DNA from: Pseudomonas fluorescens | Lineage (GTDB): Bacteria > Pseudomonadota > Gammaproteobacteria > Pseudomonadales > Pseudomonadaceae | Assembly (NCBI RefSeq): GCF_902497855.1 | Contig: NZ_CABVHU010000026.1 | Coordinates: 1 to 64,000 of the forward strand | Direction: 5' to 3' | Length of the DNA: 64,000 nucleotides | In this document: piece after piece, positions 47,245-55,334 of the stretch | Layout of the letters: each line of letters begins with the position of its first letter | Position numbering within the stretch: the stretch's first letter is position 1 | The notes under the pieces: generated by a model | What the model saw: only the letters and a program-made list of their open reading frames with translations | Database searches by the model: none | Told to the model about the DNA's origin: nothing | Program-made: the position numbers and the translations under genes

Positions 47245-48603
47245 TCAACGGATACCGGCACCCGCCAGCGATTCCGGTGACCACTGAGTCTTGCTCAGCC
47301 CCTCGCTGTATTTGATGCCGCCGTATGGGCCCGGGAAGCCGACGGCGCTATAGGTGCCGCCGATCAGGTCGTAACTCAGGTAAGGCGTGGCGTCCGGTAC
47401 TTGCTGGTCATAGCTTTGGCTGAGGAAGGTGTAGACGCCGCGGTACAGCTGGCCGTTCGCATCGTATTGGTCGGATGCCAGAGCGACCCAGCTGTCCTCA
47501 TCCAGGTAGAAACGGCGCTTGGCGTAAATGTGTCGAGCGCCCGGCTTGAGGGTCGCCTCGACCACCCATACCCGATGTTTCTCCCAGCGAACGAACTGCG
47601 GTGCCAAGTGGTTCGGGGTCATCATCGGCTTCAAATCGTTCTGATAGGTCACACGGTAGGTATTGTACGGAACGATCATTTCCTGCTTGCCCACCAGCTT
47701 CCAGTCATAGCGGTCCAGCGCACCGTTGAATACGAAAGAATCGTCCCAGGTAGAGGCGCCGGCGGCGCCCGGGTTAGGCGTGTCGTAAGCCAGGCTCGGC
47801 GCCAGCTTCACCCGGCGCTGCCCTGGCAGGTATTGCCAGGCACGGCGCGGTTGCTCCAGCGGATTGACCGAATCACGCACCATGACAGCCTCACCGGCAC
47901 GCCGGGCGGGACCGGTAAAGACCAGCTTGGTCTGGTAATAGGTGTCCGCGGCCGCAAGCGGTTTGGACAGGTCGTCATAGGCGGCATAGTTGATCTGCGC
48001 GCTGCCGGTCGTGGCCAGGCTGGCGACACCGGCAGCGTCGATGTTCCAGTTGTCGTACTTGCTCTGGATGTTGACGCCCTGGTAGCGCAGCAAGTGGTTC
48101 CAGATGGCCTCGGCGCCGGTTTTCGGGATCGGGAATGGAATGCCTGGCAGCGCATTTTCGATGGAATTGCCGCCTTCGGTCGAGCGCGCCGCGGTGGCAT
48201 TTTTTACCGTGTTGTCCAGCACGCCTTTGGGCAGCGCAGCCGTACGGTGCGTCGGGTAGACCTCGATGCGAAAGCTGGGATAACGCTTGGCCAGTTCGGC
48301 GCTCACCGCGGTCAGCTGCCCTTTGTACTTGTCGACGTTCTTGCCGTCGATCACCAGCAGCGGTTTTTCCGCCGCGAAAGGATCGGGGCGCGCTCTGTCG
48401 CCCGCCTTGAAGCCGGCTGGCGGGGTGGTCAAACCACCCTGGTAAGCGGGAATGGAGCCGTCGGCGTTACCGGCTTTCTCGGCGCCGACCTGAGTCAATT
48501 GGTTGCCCAATCTGGCGGCTTCGGCAGCGTCGACCGCTGCGTGGGTCGGCCCGGCGAGGGCCAGGGCCATGGAGGCGGCCATCAGGGTATAGGCGAATTT
48601 CAT
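47245..48603 (-). CDS. DUF1329 family exported protein, copy B
   Basis: 452-residue protein with signal peptide (MKFAYTLMAASMALALAGPT, then HA). DUF1329 stretches DGSIPAYQGGLTTPPAGFK, RRAWQYLPGQRRVKLAPSLAYDTPN and RRFYLDEDSWVALASDQYD are nearly the same as in copy A. GGAG precedes the ATG at 48603. It lies 37 bases after the DUF1302 gene. Periplasmic handling of a hydrophobic molecule is inferred. Confidence 0.83.
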   Translation of the reverse strand: MKFAYTLMAASMALALAGPTHAAVDAAEAARLGNQLTQVGAEKAGNADGSIPAYQGGLTTPPAGFKAGDRARPDPFAAEKPLLVIDGKNVDKYKGQLTAVSAELAKRYPSFRIEVYPTHRTAALPKGVLDNTVKNATAARSTEGGNSIENALPGIPFPIPKTGAEAIWNHLLRYQGVNIQSKYDNWNIDAAGVASLATTGSAQINYAAYDDLSKPLAAADTYYQTKLVFTGPARRAGEAVMVRDSVNPLEQPRRAWQYLPGQRRVKLAPSLAYDTPNPGAAGASTWDDSFVFNGALDRYDWKLVGKQEMIVPYNTYRVTYQNDLKPMMTPNHLAPQFVRWEKHRVWVVEATLKPGARHIYAKRRFYLDEDSWVALASDQYDANGQLYRGVYTFLSQSYDQQVPDATPYLSYDLIGGTYSAVGFPGPYGGIKYSEGLSKTQWSPESLAGAGIR

Positions 48604-48640
48604 CTTATTGTTCTCCGGCATGCGCTTGGCAATGGGTGGA

Positions 48641-50545
48641 TCAGAAGGTGGTTTTCAGGGTCAGGTACAGGGCGCCCCGATCCTCGGTGGCGCCGGCGCC
48701 GGAAGCGGATGCATAACCGCCTCCGTAGCAGGTGTAACGCTGCGTGCCGTCCAGGGCGTTGGGCGTTGAGCCGTCGGTTGCGCCGTCGTCACACTTGCTG
48801 GCTTTGCCGAAGGCGTCGACGTACTTGAGGTCGACGTAATACTGGCTGTAGACGGCAGCGCTGATCCCTACGGCGTAGTTGCCGGCATCTTCCGCCCCGC
48901 CCGCGACCACCGGCGAAACGCCGTCGATGCCGACGTTGACCGACATCGGTGCGCTCAGGTCCACGCCGGGAAACACCTGGTACCAGGTCGGCGTGAAGTT
49001 GACGGCGATGCCCCAGTTGTCACGGGTAGGTTTGTCGATGCCGCGGTAGGTGTCTTCGCCCTTGTAGAGCGCCTTGTTTTTGCTATCGAGGCTCAACAGG
49101 TTGCTGTAATACAGCTCGCCCAGCAGGTTGGCCGAATCGAAAAACGGGGTGTCGGCGATCGTGACCAGGCCATTGATGGTCCAGTGCAGCGTGTTGCCGG
49201 TGGCGGCCAGGCTGTCACCGTCGCGCGGCACATCGGTGATCACGCCGGTACCCGGGCTGCGGGCAGGGAGCAAGCCAAGACCGGCCTGCAACCCACCGGG
49301 GCCTGAGGCACTGATGATCGCCGGAATGCTCGCCAGCGGCATGTTGTGGCGAATGTTCAGATCGCTGCCGATGCTGACACCGCCCACTTCCTTGGACAGA
49401 CTCAGGCCGTAGATGTCGATGTCATCGCCATAGGCGAATTCATAGGTGGCGGTGCCGATCGAATTGCGCAGCCCGGCTACCCCGCCAACACTGCTCAGGC
49501 CGCGCGTGTCCAGCACGGCTTGCGGCAGAATGTCCGAGGTCTTGCGGTAGTAGGCGCTCAATGTGCCGTCCAGCCACTCGGGCGACCATTTGGCCATCAA
49601 GCCCCAGTCACCCCGATTGTCCGGGGTGAAGTCATGGCCGCGTCGAACAGTCGTCAACGTGCCATTCGGCCCCGCCAGTCCCGCGCCACCCGTATGCCCC
49701 AGCAGAAACGACTGCGCGCCGAAGCCCACCACATCGGAACCGCTGTAGAAGGTACCGGCCTCAGGCAATCGAGCGCCTTCCCAATCAAGGAAGTACTGGG
49801 CGCCGAAGGTCAGTTCGGGGGTGAGGGTGAAGGTGGTTGAAATCTGGTTGCGCGGAACGAACAGTTCCTTGGCTTCGGTACCGGGCGATGCTGCCGCCTT
49901 GGCCAGATCGAGGGACGCCTGGCCGTAGCTCAGCGAGTGCACCGGATTGAGTACCGTCTCGCCCCAGAACACATTGTGTTGACCGGCCTTGATCCCCAGC
50001 AGGGACTCGTCGCCAATTTGGGTGTTGTAGAACACAAAGGCGTCGAGGACTTCACCGGACGGGCCGTTGTAGTAACGCTGGGCATAATTGCTCAGGTGCG
50101 GGCTGCCGAAAATGGCGGGGGCTGCCGGACGCCCGCCAAACCCGGCAATCGACGAATAATCATCGTTGCCGTTGACGAACGGGTTGGCGTTCGAGCCGGT
50201 ATTTTCATAAGCCTTGTCGTACCAGCTCGCGGTGCTGACACGAAAACCCATCTTGCTCTGGTAGACCACATCCAGCTCGGACAACAGGTCGACACGGTTG
50301 GTGATGTTGGTGCCGGCCTTACGGAAGTTGTAATCACCGTCGTTACTGTTGGGCGTGCCCAGGAGGCGCTGCTCGGCACTTTCCGTACGCACGCCATAGT
50401 TGTACTTGACGGTGTTGTCGAAACGCACGGACCAGTCTTCGCTGCCAGTGTCCAACTCGAAAGCGTGGGCGGCCGGCAGGCTCGTGACCAGGATAGCCGT
50501 GGCAAGCAACTGGCGCCGCACGGGCAGGAGATTGCGACTCTTCAT
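48641..50545 (-). CDS. DUF1302 family outer-membrane protein, copy B
   Basis: 634-residue outer-membrane barrel with signal peptide (through LPAAHA), then FELDTGSEDWSVRFDN, as in copy A, and C-terminal LYLTLKTTF. The surface-loop regions differ strongly from copy A while the N-terminus and last strands are conserved. This suggests that the two barrels accept different ligands. A two-half-site AraC-type operator lies 62 bp before its start at 50545. Confidence 0.83.
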   Translation of the reverse strand: MKSRNLLPVRRQLLATAILVTSLPAAHAFELDTGSEDWSVRFDNTVKYNYGVRTESAEQRLLGTPNSNDGDYNFRKAGTNITNRVDLLSELDVVYQSKMGFRVSTASWYDKAYENTGSNANPFVNGNDDYSSIAGFGGRPAAPAIFGSPHLSNYAQRYYNGPSGEVLDAFVFYNTQIGDESLLGIKAGQHNVFWGETVLNPVHSLSYGQASLDLAKAAASPGTEAKELFVPRNQISTTFTLTPELTFGAQYFLDWEGARLPEAGTFYSGSDVVGFGAQSFLLGHTGGAGLAGPNGTLTTVRRGHDFTPDNRGDWGLMAKWSPEWLDGTLSAYYRKTSDILPQAVLDTRGLSSVGGVAGLRNSIGTATYEFAYGDDIDIYGLSLSKEVGGVSIGSDLNIRHNMPLASIPAIISASGPGGLQAGLGLLPARSPGTGVITDVPRDGDSLAATGNTLHWTINGLVTIADTPFFDSANLLGELYYSNLLSLDSKNKALYKGEDTYRGIDKPTRDNWGIAVNFTPTWYQVFPGVDLSAPMSVNVGIDGVSPVVAGGAEDAGNYAVGISAAVYSQYYVDLKYVDAFGKASKCDDGATDGSTPNALDGTQRYTCYGGGYASASGAGATEDRGALYLTLKTTF

Positions 50546-50606
50546 CGAGTGATACACCTTTATTGTTTTTGTTGAACTCACTCTAAGATCAGCGCTGAAA
50601 TCCGGA

Positions 50607-50640
50607 TTGACTTTGCGGGGCACTGCTTTGACATTTCGGG
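50607..50640 (-). promoter_or_regulatory. Predicted AraC-family operator in front of DUF1302 copy B, class CCCG
   Basis: On the plus strand, TTGACTTTGCGGG (50607-50619) and TTGACATTTCGGG (50628-50640) start 21 bp apart. Read leftward these are CCCGCAAAGTCAA and CCCGAAATGTCAA. The site is in the 145-bp gap between the SDR and DUF1302 genes, 62 bp before the DUF1302 start. A matching pair lies 61 bp before the gene at 57140-57541. Confidence 0.55.
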
Positions 50641-50690
50641 ACGTCCGACAGACAGGCCGACCGGCCGTCCAACCGACGTCCCGAAATACC

Positions 50691-51515
50691 TCAGATGTAG
50701 GTGCCACCACCGGCGTTGATGATCGAGCCGACCAGGTAGCACTCGTCAGAGGCCAGATGGGATACCAGCGCTGCGTATTCCTCGCCCTTGCCCAGACGCC
50801 CCAGCGGCATGACCTGTTGGAATACGCTCAGTTGCTCGGGCGATTGCTGCGCGAGGTAGCGCTCGAAGGCCGGGGTCTGTACGCCACCGGGACAGATGGC
50901 ATTGACCTGGACATTGGCGCCGGCCACCTCGTAGGCCACCGAACGGGTGAAGGCAATCACCGCGCCTTTGGCTGCGGAGTAGTGCGGGCTGTGCGCGCCC
51001 ATCGCGGAGATTCCTGCAATGCTGGCGATGTTGATGATCTTGCCGTAGCCCTGTGGCTCCATGCGCTGCAAGGCGGCGCGGGTGCAATAGAACACGCCGT
51101 CGACGTTCACCGCCCAGAAGCGCTTCCACTCCCCATCGTCCATGTTGCGGGTGATCTCCAGCGACTGGCGGGGCAGCGGCTGGGTCATCAGCGCGTAATG
51201 ACGCTTGCGTCGCTCGTCATCATGGGGTTTATCCGGCACCAGGGCGGCATTGTTGACCAGGATGTGCAGCGTGCCGAAACGCGCGTCGATCTGCTCGAAC
51301 ATGGCGTTCACTTCAGCACTCGACGAGACATCGCAACGCAGCGCCAGGCACTGCGCGCCGCGCGCCTCGATCATGCTGCGCGTGGTTTCAAGCGCCTGTT
51401 CGTTGATATCGCAGATGACCACGCAGGCGCCTTCGCTGGCCATGCGCAGGGCAATGGCTTGCCCCAGCCCGCCTGCGCCACCGGTAATCAAGACCACTCG
51501 ACCATTCATTTTCAT
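50691..51515 (-). CDS. Short-chain dehydrogenase/reductase (3-hydroxy compound dehydrogenase)
   Basis: 274-residue classical SDR. The cofactor loop VVLITGGAGGLGQAIALRM, DVSSSAEVN, and the catalytic serine and YxxxK (HYSAAKGAVIAF) are intact. An aspartate after the second strand (CDINEQ) suggests NAD. The ATG at 51515 has GGAG upstream. It lies between regulator B and the DUF1302 module, so it may oxidise a hydroxyl group of the compound that the module carries. Confidence 0.88.
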   Translation of the reverse strand: MKMNGRVVLITGGAGGLGQAIALRMASEGACVVICDINEQALETTRSMIEARGAQCLALRCDVSSSAEVNAMFEQIDARFGTLHILVNNAALVPDKPHDDERRKRHYALMTQPLPRQSLEITRNMDDGEWKRFWAVNVDGVFYCTRAALQRMEPQGYGKIINIASIAGISAMGAHSPHYSAAKGAVIAFTRSVAYEVAGANVQVNAICPGGVQTPAFERYLAQQSPEQLSVFQQVMPLGRLGKGEEYAALVSHLASDECYLVGSIINAGGGTYI

Positions 51516-51565
51516 GGGGAACACTCCGTCTTAGAGGAGGACGCAGTGTTGCCCGGATTTGTGCA

Positions 51566-52618
51566 TCAGCCTTGACCTGGCGGGACATCCACCGGCGAGG
51601 CGGACGAATCGCTGCCTACCTGTTTGCTGCGGTTTCGCCATGCCCGTGGCGAACAACCGAACTCAGTGTAAAACCAGCGAGTGAACGAAGTCGGAACTGC
51701 ATAACCGATCATCATGCCCACACGCTGCAGGGAATAGTTTTTGTTTTCCATGTAACTCAATGCCAGTTCGCGACGTACGCCGTTCAGCAGTTCGGAAAAG
51801 GTCAGGCCGACCTCATCGAGTTCCCGTTGCAGGGTTCGCACACTGACGCCTTGGGCATAAGCGACTTGATGGATAGTGGCGCGCCCGACTGGCATCAACA
51901 GATAGATGGCCTTGCGCACATCGAAAATCACCGAGGGTTCGCTGGCGCCCGCCATCGAGTCCATGAACTGGCGAGCATAGCCAGCCATCGCCGGGTCGGC
52001 TTGTGGATTGAGTTGATCGATATCCGCGACATTACAGACGATGCCGTCGAATTCGGCGTCGAACACCACCCGGCAACGAAAGAATCGCGCGTAGTGCTCC
52101 AGGCTTGCCGGTGCTTCATGGCTGAAATGAATGCTGCGCGGATGCCAGTGGCTGCCCATGAGCGATTTGCAGGTGCGGTGCAGGATGCCGATGGCCAGTT
52201 CAGCGGCTTGACGCTTGGGTACGCCCGCCTCGGCCATGATTTCATCGCGGATAAGCACCGTGTTACCCACGGTTTCCATGTTCATGGCCAGCGTCCGGTT
52301 GAGCAGGTGCCGATATTCGATGCTGGTGAGCAGCATGTCGCGCAGTGTGCGCTGATGACTGAACAGCAAGCTGATGGCGCCCAGGTCCGACAGTCGCCGG
52401 GCCTCTGCCATGCGCAGGCCAAATGTCGGGCAGGATGAACGAGCCGCCGAGCTCTCCAGCAGCTTGAGCGCCGCCTCCAGCGGCAGCATGCATTCCGGGT
52501 CGTTCAGCATGAAGGGCGTCAGGCCGACGCCACGCAGCATCTCGCCCGGATTCAGACCAAGGCTCTGGGCAATCTCTGTGTAGTTCTTGAGGGTTGCAGC
52601 CCGTACAAACGCTTCCAT
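51566..52618 (-). CDS. AraC-family regulator B (OruR-like architecture)
   Basis: 350-residue AraC regulator starting at the ATG at 52618, which has a very strong ribosome site (GGAGGAGGGG). The N-terminal domain (LKNYTEIAQSLGLNPGEMLRGVGLTP) and C-terminal helices (ATIHQVAYAQGVSVRTLQREL, LQRVGMMIGYAVPTSFTRWFYTEF) match regulators A and C. It is divergent from the BKACE-MFS operon and followed by SDR and DUF1302 genes in its own direction. It probably controls one or both sides. Confidence 0.88.
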   Translation of the reverse strand: MEAFVRAATLKNYTEIAQSLGLNPGEMLRGVGLTPFMLNDPECMLPLEAALKLLESSAARSSCPTFGLRMAEARRLSDLGAISLLFSHQRTLRDMLLTSIEYRHLLNRTLAMNMETVGNTVLIRDEIMAEAGVPKRQAAELAIGILHRTCKSLMGSHWHPRSIHFSHEAPASLEHYARFFRCRVVFDAEFDGIVCNVADIDQLNPQADPAMAGYARQFMDSMAGASEPSVIFDVRKAIYLLMPVGRATIHQVAYAQGVSVRTLQRELDEVGLTFSELLNGVRRELALSYMENKNYSLQRVGMMIGYAVPTSFTRWFYTEFGCSPRAWRNRSKQVGSDSSASPVDVPPGQG

Positions 52619-52731
52619 CGCCCCTCCTCCCGTGGTGTCGACTGCATGCTGCGGCGAAGCCTGTAATCGACTGTATGGCACCGATTGAGCATTCGCGCAA
52701 CGAGCAAACCGGCACAAAACAGCTCGCTGGT

Positions 52732-52766
52732 TTGACACGTATTGAAAGGTTTTTGGCACGTAATGA
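52732..52766 (-). promoter_or_regulatory. Predicted AraC-family operator in front of BKACE copy B
   Basis: TTTGACACGTATTG (52732-52745) and TTTGGCACGTAATG (52753-52766) start 21 bp apart. Read leftward they are CAATACGTGTCAAA and CATTACGTGCCAAA, matching the CATT-N4-GnCA class. The site ends 92 bp before the BKACE start, close to the distances at 28612 and 36537, and 114 bp from regulator B's start. Confidence 0.55.
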
Positions 52767-52857
52767 GAAGTTTCACCTTGTGGACTGCCCCAAAGTAATC
52801 GCCATGCACCACCTGAAACCCTCAAAGCACAAAAACAACAACAGACTGGAGACATGC

Positions 52858-53913
52858 ATGAACTTTCTTGACGGATCGCTGCACCCCGAAAATCAACAGA
52901 AGCTGGTCATTACCGTTGCACCCTACGCTCCCGAGTGGGTGCCTTCGGACTTCCCGGAAGACATTCCGGTGACCATGGCCGAGCAGGTGCAGATGGCAGT
53001 CGACTGCTACAACGCCGGCGCCACGGTGCTTCACCTGCATGTCCGCGAACTGGACGGCAAGGGCTCCAAGCGACTGTCCAAGTTCAACGAGCTGATCGCC
53101 GGCGTCCGTGAAGCGGTACCGGACATGATCATCCAGGTCGGCGGCTCGATTTCCTTCGCCCCGGAGGGTGACAGCGACGTCGCCAAATGGCTGTCCGATG
53201 ACACGCGCCACATGCTCGCCCAGCTTTCGCCGGCGCCGGACCAGGTGACGATTGCCATCAACAGCAACCAGATGAACATCGTCGAGCAGATGTGCGAAGC
53301 CGACTTGGCCGGCACCAGCATTGCCACGCCGGAGATCTATCGCGCCTACCGCGAGATGACCATTCCGGCCGGCCCCGAGTGGGTCGAGGAACACATCAAG
53401 CGTCTCTCGGCCAGTGGCATCCAGACCCAATTCCAGCTGGGCAACATCCCTTCGTTCGAAACGGTCGAGCGCATGATGCGCCGCGGCGTGTGCAATGTGC
53501 CGTTGGTCCTGACCTGGGTGGCGATTGGTGGCGGCTCCGACGCGCCCAACCTCTACAACCTGGCGAACTTCGTGCGTGCCTGCCCGGACGGCGCCGTGCT
53601 GACCCTGGAAACCGCCATGCTCAATGTCTTGCCGCTGAACGTGATGGCGATTGCCATGGGCATGCATGTGCGTTGCGGCACCGAGGACAACCTATGGACC
53701 CAGGGCCGTGACCGCAAGATGAGCAATGTCGAGCAGATCGAGCAACTGGTGCGCATTTCCCGGGAAATGGGGCGCGAAGTGGCCAACGGCAAAGAAGCCC
53801 GCGAGATCTACAAGATCGGCACCTTCTACAAGGACGCCGATGAAACCCTGGCCGAAAACGGTTTTGCGCCGAACCGCAAGCCCGGCCACAAAGGCTTTAC
53901 GCAATTCGGCTGA
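52858..53913 (+). CDS. Beta-keto acid cleavage enzyme (BKACE, DUF849), copy B
   Basis: 351-residue BKACE enzyme. The metal-binding histidines are in TVLHLHVRELDGKGSKRL; IQVGGSISFAPEGD and AIGGGSDAPNLYN are conserved loops. The ATG at 52858 follows CTGGAGAC. The substrate loops differ from copy A near residues 150-250, so a different keto acid is possible. It begins a rightward operon with an MFS transporter and an acyl-CoA synthetase. Confidence 0.88.
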   Translation: MNFLDGSLHPENQQKLVITVAPYAPEWVPSDFPEDIPVTMAEQVQMAVDCYNAGATVLHLHVRELDGKGSKRLSKFNELIAGVREAVPDMIIQVGGSISFAPEGDSDVAKWLSDDTRHMLAQLSPAPDQVTIAINSNQMNIVEQMCEADLAGTSIATPEIYRAYREMTIPAGPEWVEEHIKRLSASGIQTQFQLGNIPSFETVERMMRRGVCNVPLVLTWVAIGGGSDAPNLYNLANFVRACPDGAVLTLETAMLNVLPLNVMAIAMGMHVRCGTEDNLWTQGRDRKMSNVEQIEQLVRISREMGREVANGKEAREIYKIGTFYKDADETLAENGFAPNRKPGHKGFTQFG

Positions 53914-54015
53914 GTCAGACTTGCGAGGCGTGCGTCCCCGGTCCATGCGCGCTTCGCACGTAGCGCTGCACCCAATCTGCGCAATGAACGCGGCCGTAAC
54001 GAGAGGAGAGTCTCC

Positions 54016-55332
54016 GTGACTTTGCACGCCCCGATAGATGTACCCGGTGACACCTGGCGACGTATCGCCCGACCCTACGCCTGGGTGGTCTTCGCCCTGA
54101 CCTTCGGCCTGCTGCTGTCAGACTTCATGTCGCGGCAGGTGCTGACGGTGGTTTTCCCGCAGCTCAAGGCCGAATGGGGCCTCTCCGATTCCGAGCTGGG
54201 CGCGCTGTCCAGCGTTGTCGCCATCGCCGTCGGCGTGCTGGCGTTTCCGCTGTCGGTGGTCGCCGATCGCTTGGGACGCATCCGCAGCCTGGTGCTCATG
54301 GCCGCTATCTGGAGCGTGGCCACGCTGATCTGTGGATTCGCCGCCAACTATCAAGAGATGTTCGTGGCGCGTTTCTTCATCGGCGTTGGCGAGGCGGCCT
54401 ACGGCAGCGTCGGGCTTGCCGTGGTGCTGAGCATTTTCCCGCCGCACCAGCGGTCCACGGTCACCGGCGCCTTTCTGGCCGGGAGCATGGTGGGTTCCGT
54501 GCTCGGCATCAGCCTGGGCGGAGTCCTCGCCACGCATTTCGGCTGGCGCGCCTCCTTCGTGGGCATGGCGGTCTATGGCATGGCACTGACCGTGGTCTAC
54601 GCGCTGGTGGTCAGGCCTGGCCGCCTCGAATCGCCCGTGCGCAACCCGGGCTCGAACAAGACCAGGGCTCATCCCCCCCTGCGCAGCCTGTTTTCCACGT
54701 CTTCGGTGCTGAGCGTCTATATCGGCAGTGGCCTGCAGTTGTTCTCCATCGGCGCCCTGCTGACCTGGCTGCCCAGCTACCTCAATCGCTTCTACGACAT
54801 GCCGCTGACCCAGGCCGGTGCGATCACCGCCATCTTCATGCTCTGCACGGCGGTCGGCATGCCGCTGTGCGGCGCCATCGCCGACCGCCTGTGCCAGGGT
54901 TCGCCAACCCGCAAAATCAGGTTGACCATGGGCTACTGCCTGCTCTGCAGCGCGCTGTTGACCGTGGCCTTCCAGCTGCCGGCAGGCATGGCGCAACTGG
55001 TCATGATCGGCCTGGCCATGTTCGTTGGCGGAGGCATTGTCGGCCCCTGCGGCACCATGGTCGCCGACCTGACGCCGCCCGCCCTGCACAGCACCGCAAT
55101 GGCCACCCTGGCCATTGCCAACAATTTGCTGGGCATGGCGCCCGGCCCCTTCGTCACCGGCTTGCTCGCCGATCGCATTGGCCTGGCCTCGGCCCTGCAC
55201 CTGCTGCCATTGGCAGGCATTGCAGCCGCCTTGGCCCTGCTGGTGGGGGTTCGCAATTATCGCAATGATCTTGAGCGCGTAAGCCTCCAGCCATGTACCC
55301 ACCCATCGACAATCACTTCGAAAGCAGGTTGA
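54016..55332 (+). CDS. MFS transporter, copy B of the BKACE-linked pair
   Basis: 438-residue permease with a GTG start at 54016, preceded by GAGAGGAGAG. Stretches PYAWVVFALTFGLLLSDFMSRQVL, FIGVGEAAYGSVGLAVVLS and the motif ADRLGRIRSLVLMA match the transporter at 32038-33366. It follows BKACE copy B by 102 bases and ends two bases before the synthetase gene. It probably imports the acid processed by this operon. Confidence 0.87.
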   Translation: MTLHAPIDVPGDTWRRIARPYAWVVFALTFGLLLSDFMSRQVLTVVFPQLKAEWGLSDSELGALSSVVAIAVGVLAFPLSVVADRLGRIRSLVLMAAIWSVATLICGFAANYQEMFVARFFIGVGEAAYGSVGLAVVLSIFPPHQRSTVTGAFLAGSMVGSVLGISLGGVLATHFGWRASFVGMAVYGMALTVVYALVVRPGRLESPVRNPGSNKTRAHPPLRSLFSTSSVLSVYIGSGLQLFSIGALLTWLPSYLNRFYDMPLTQAGAITAIFMLCTAVGMPLCGAIADRLCQGSPTRKIRLTMGYCLLCSALLTVAFQLPAGMAQLVMIGLAMFVGGGIVGPCGTMVADLTPPALHSTAMATLAIANNLLGMAPGPFVTGLLADRIGLASALHLLPLAGIAAALALLVGVRNYRNDLERVSLQPCTHPSTITSKAG

Positions 55333-55334
55333 TC

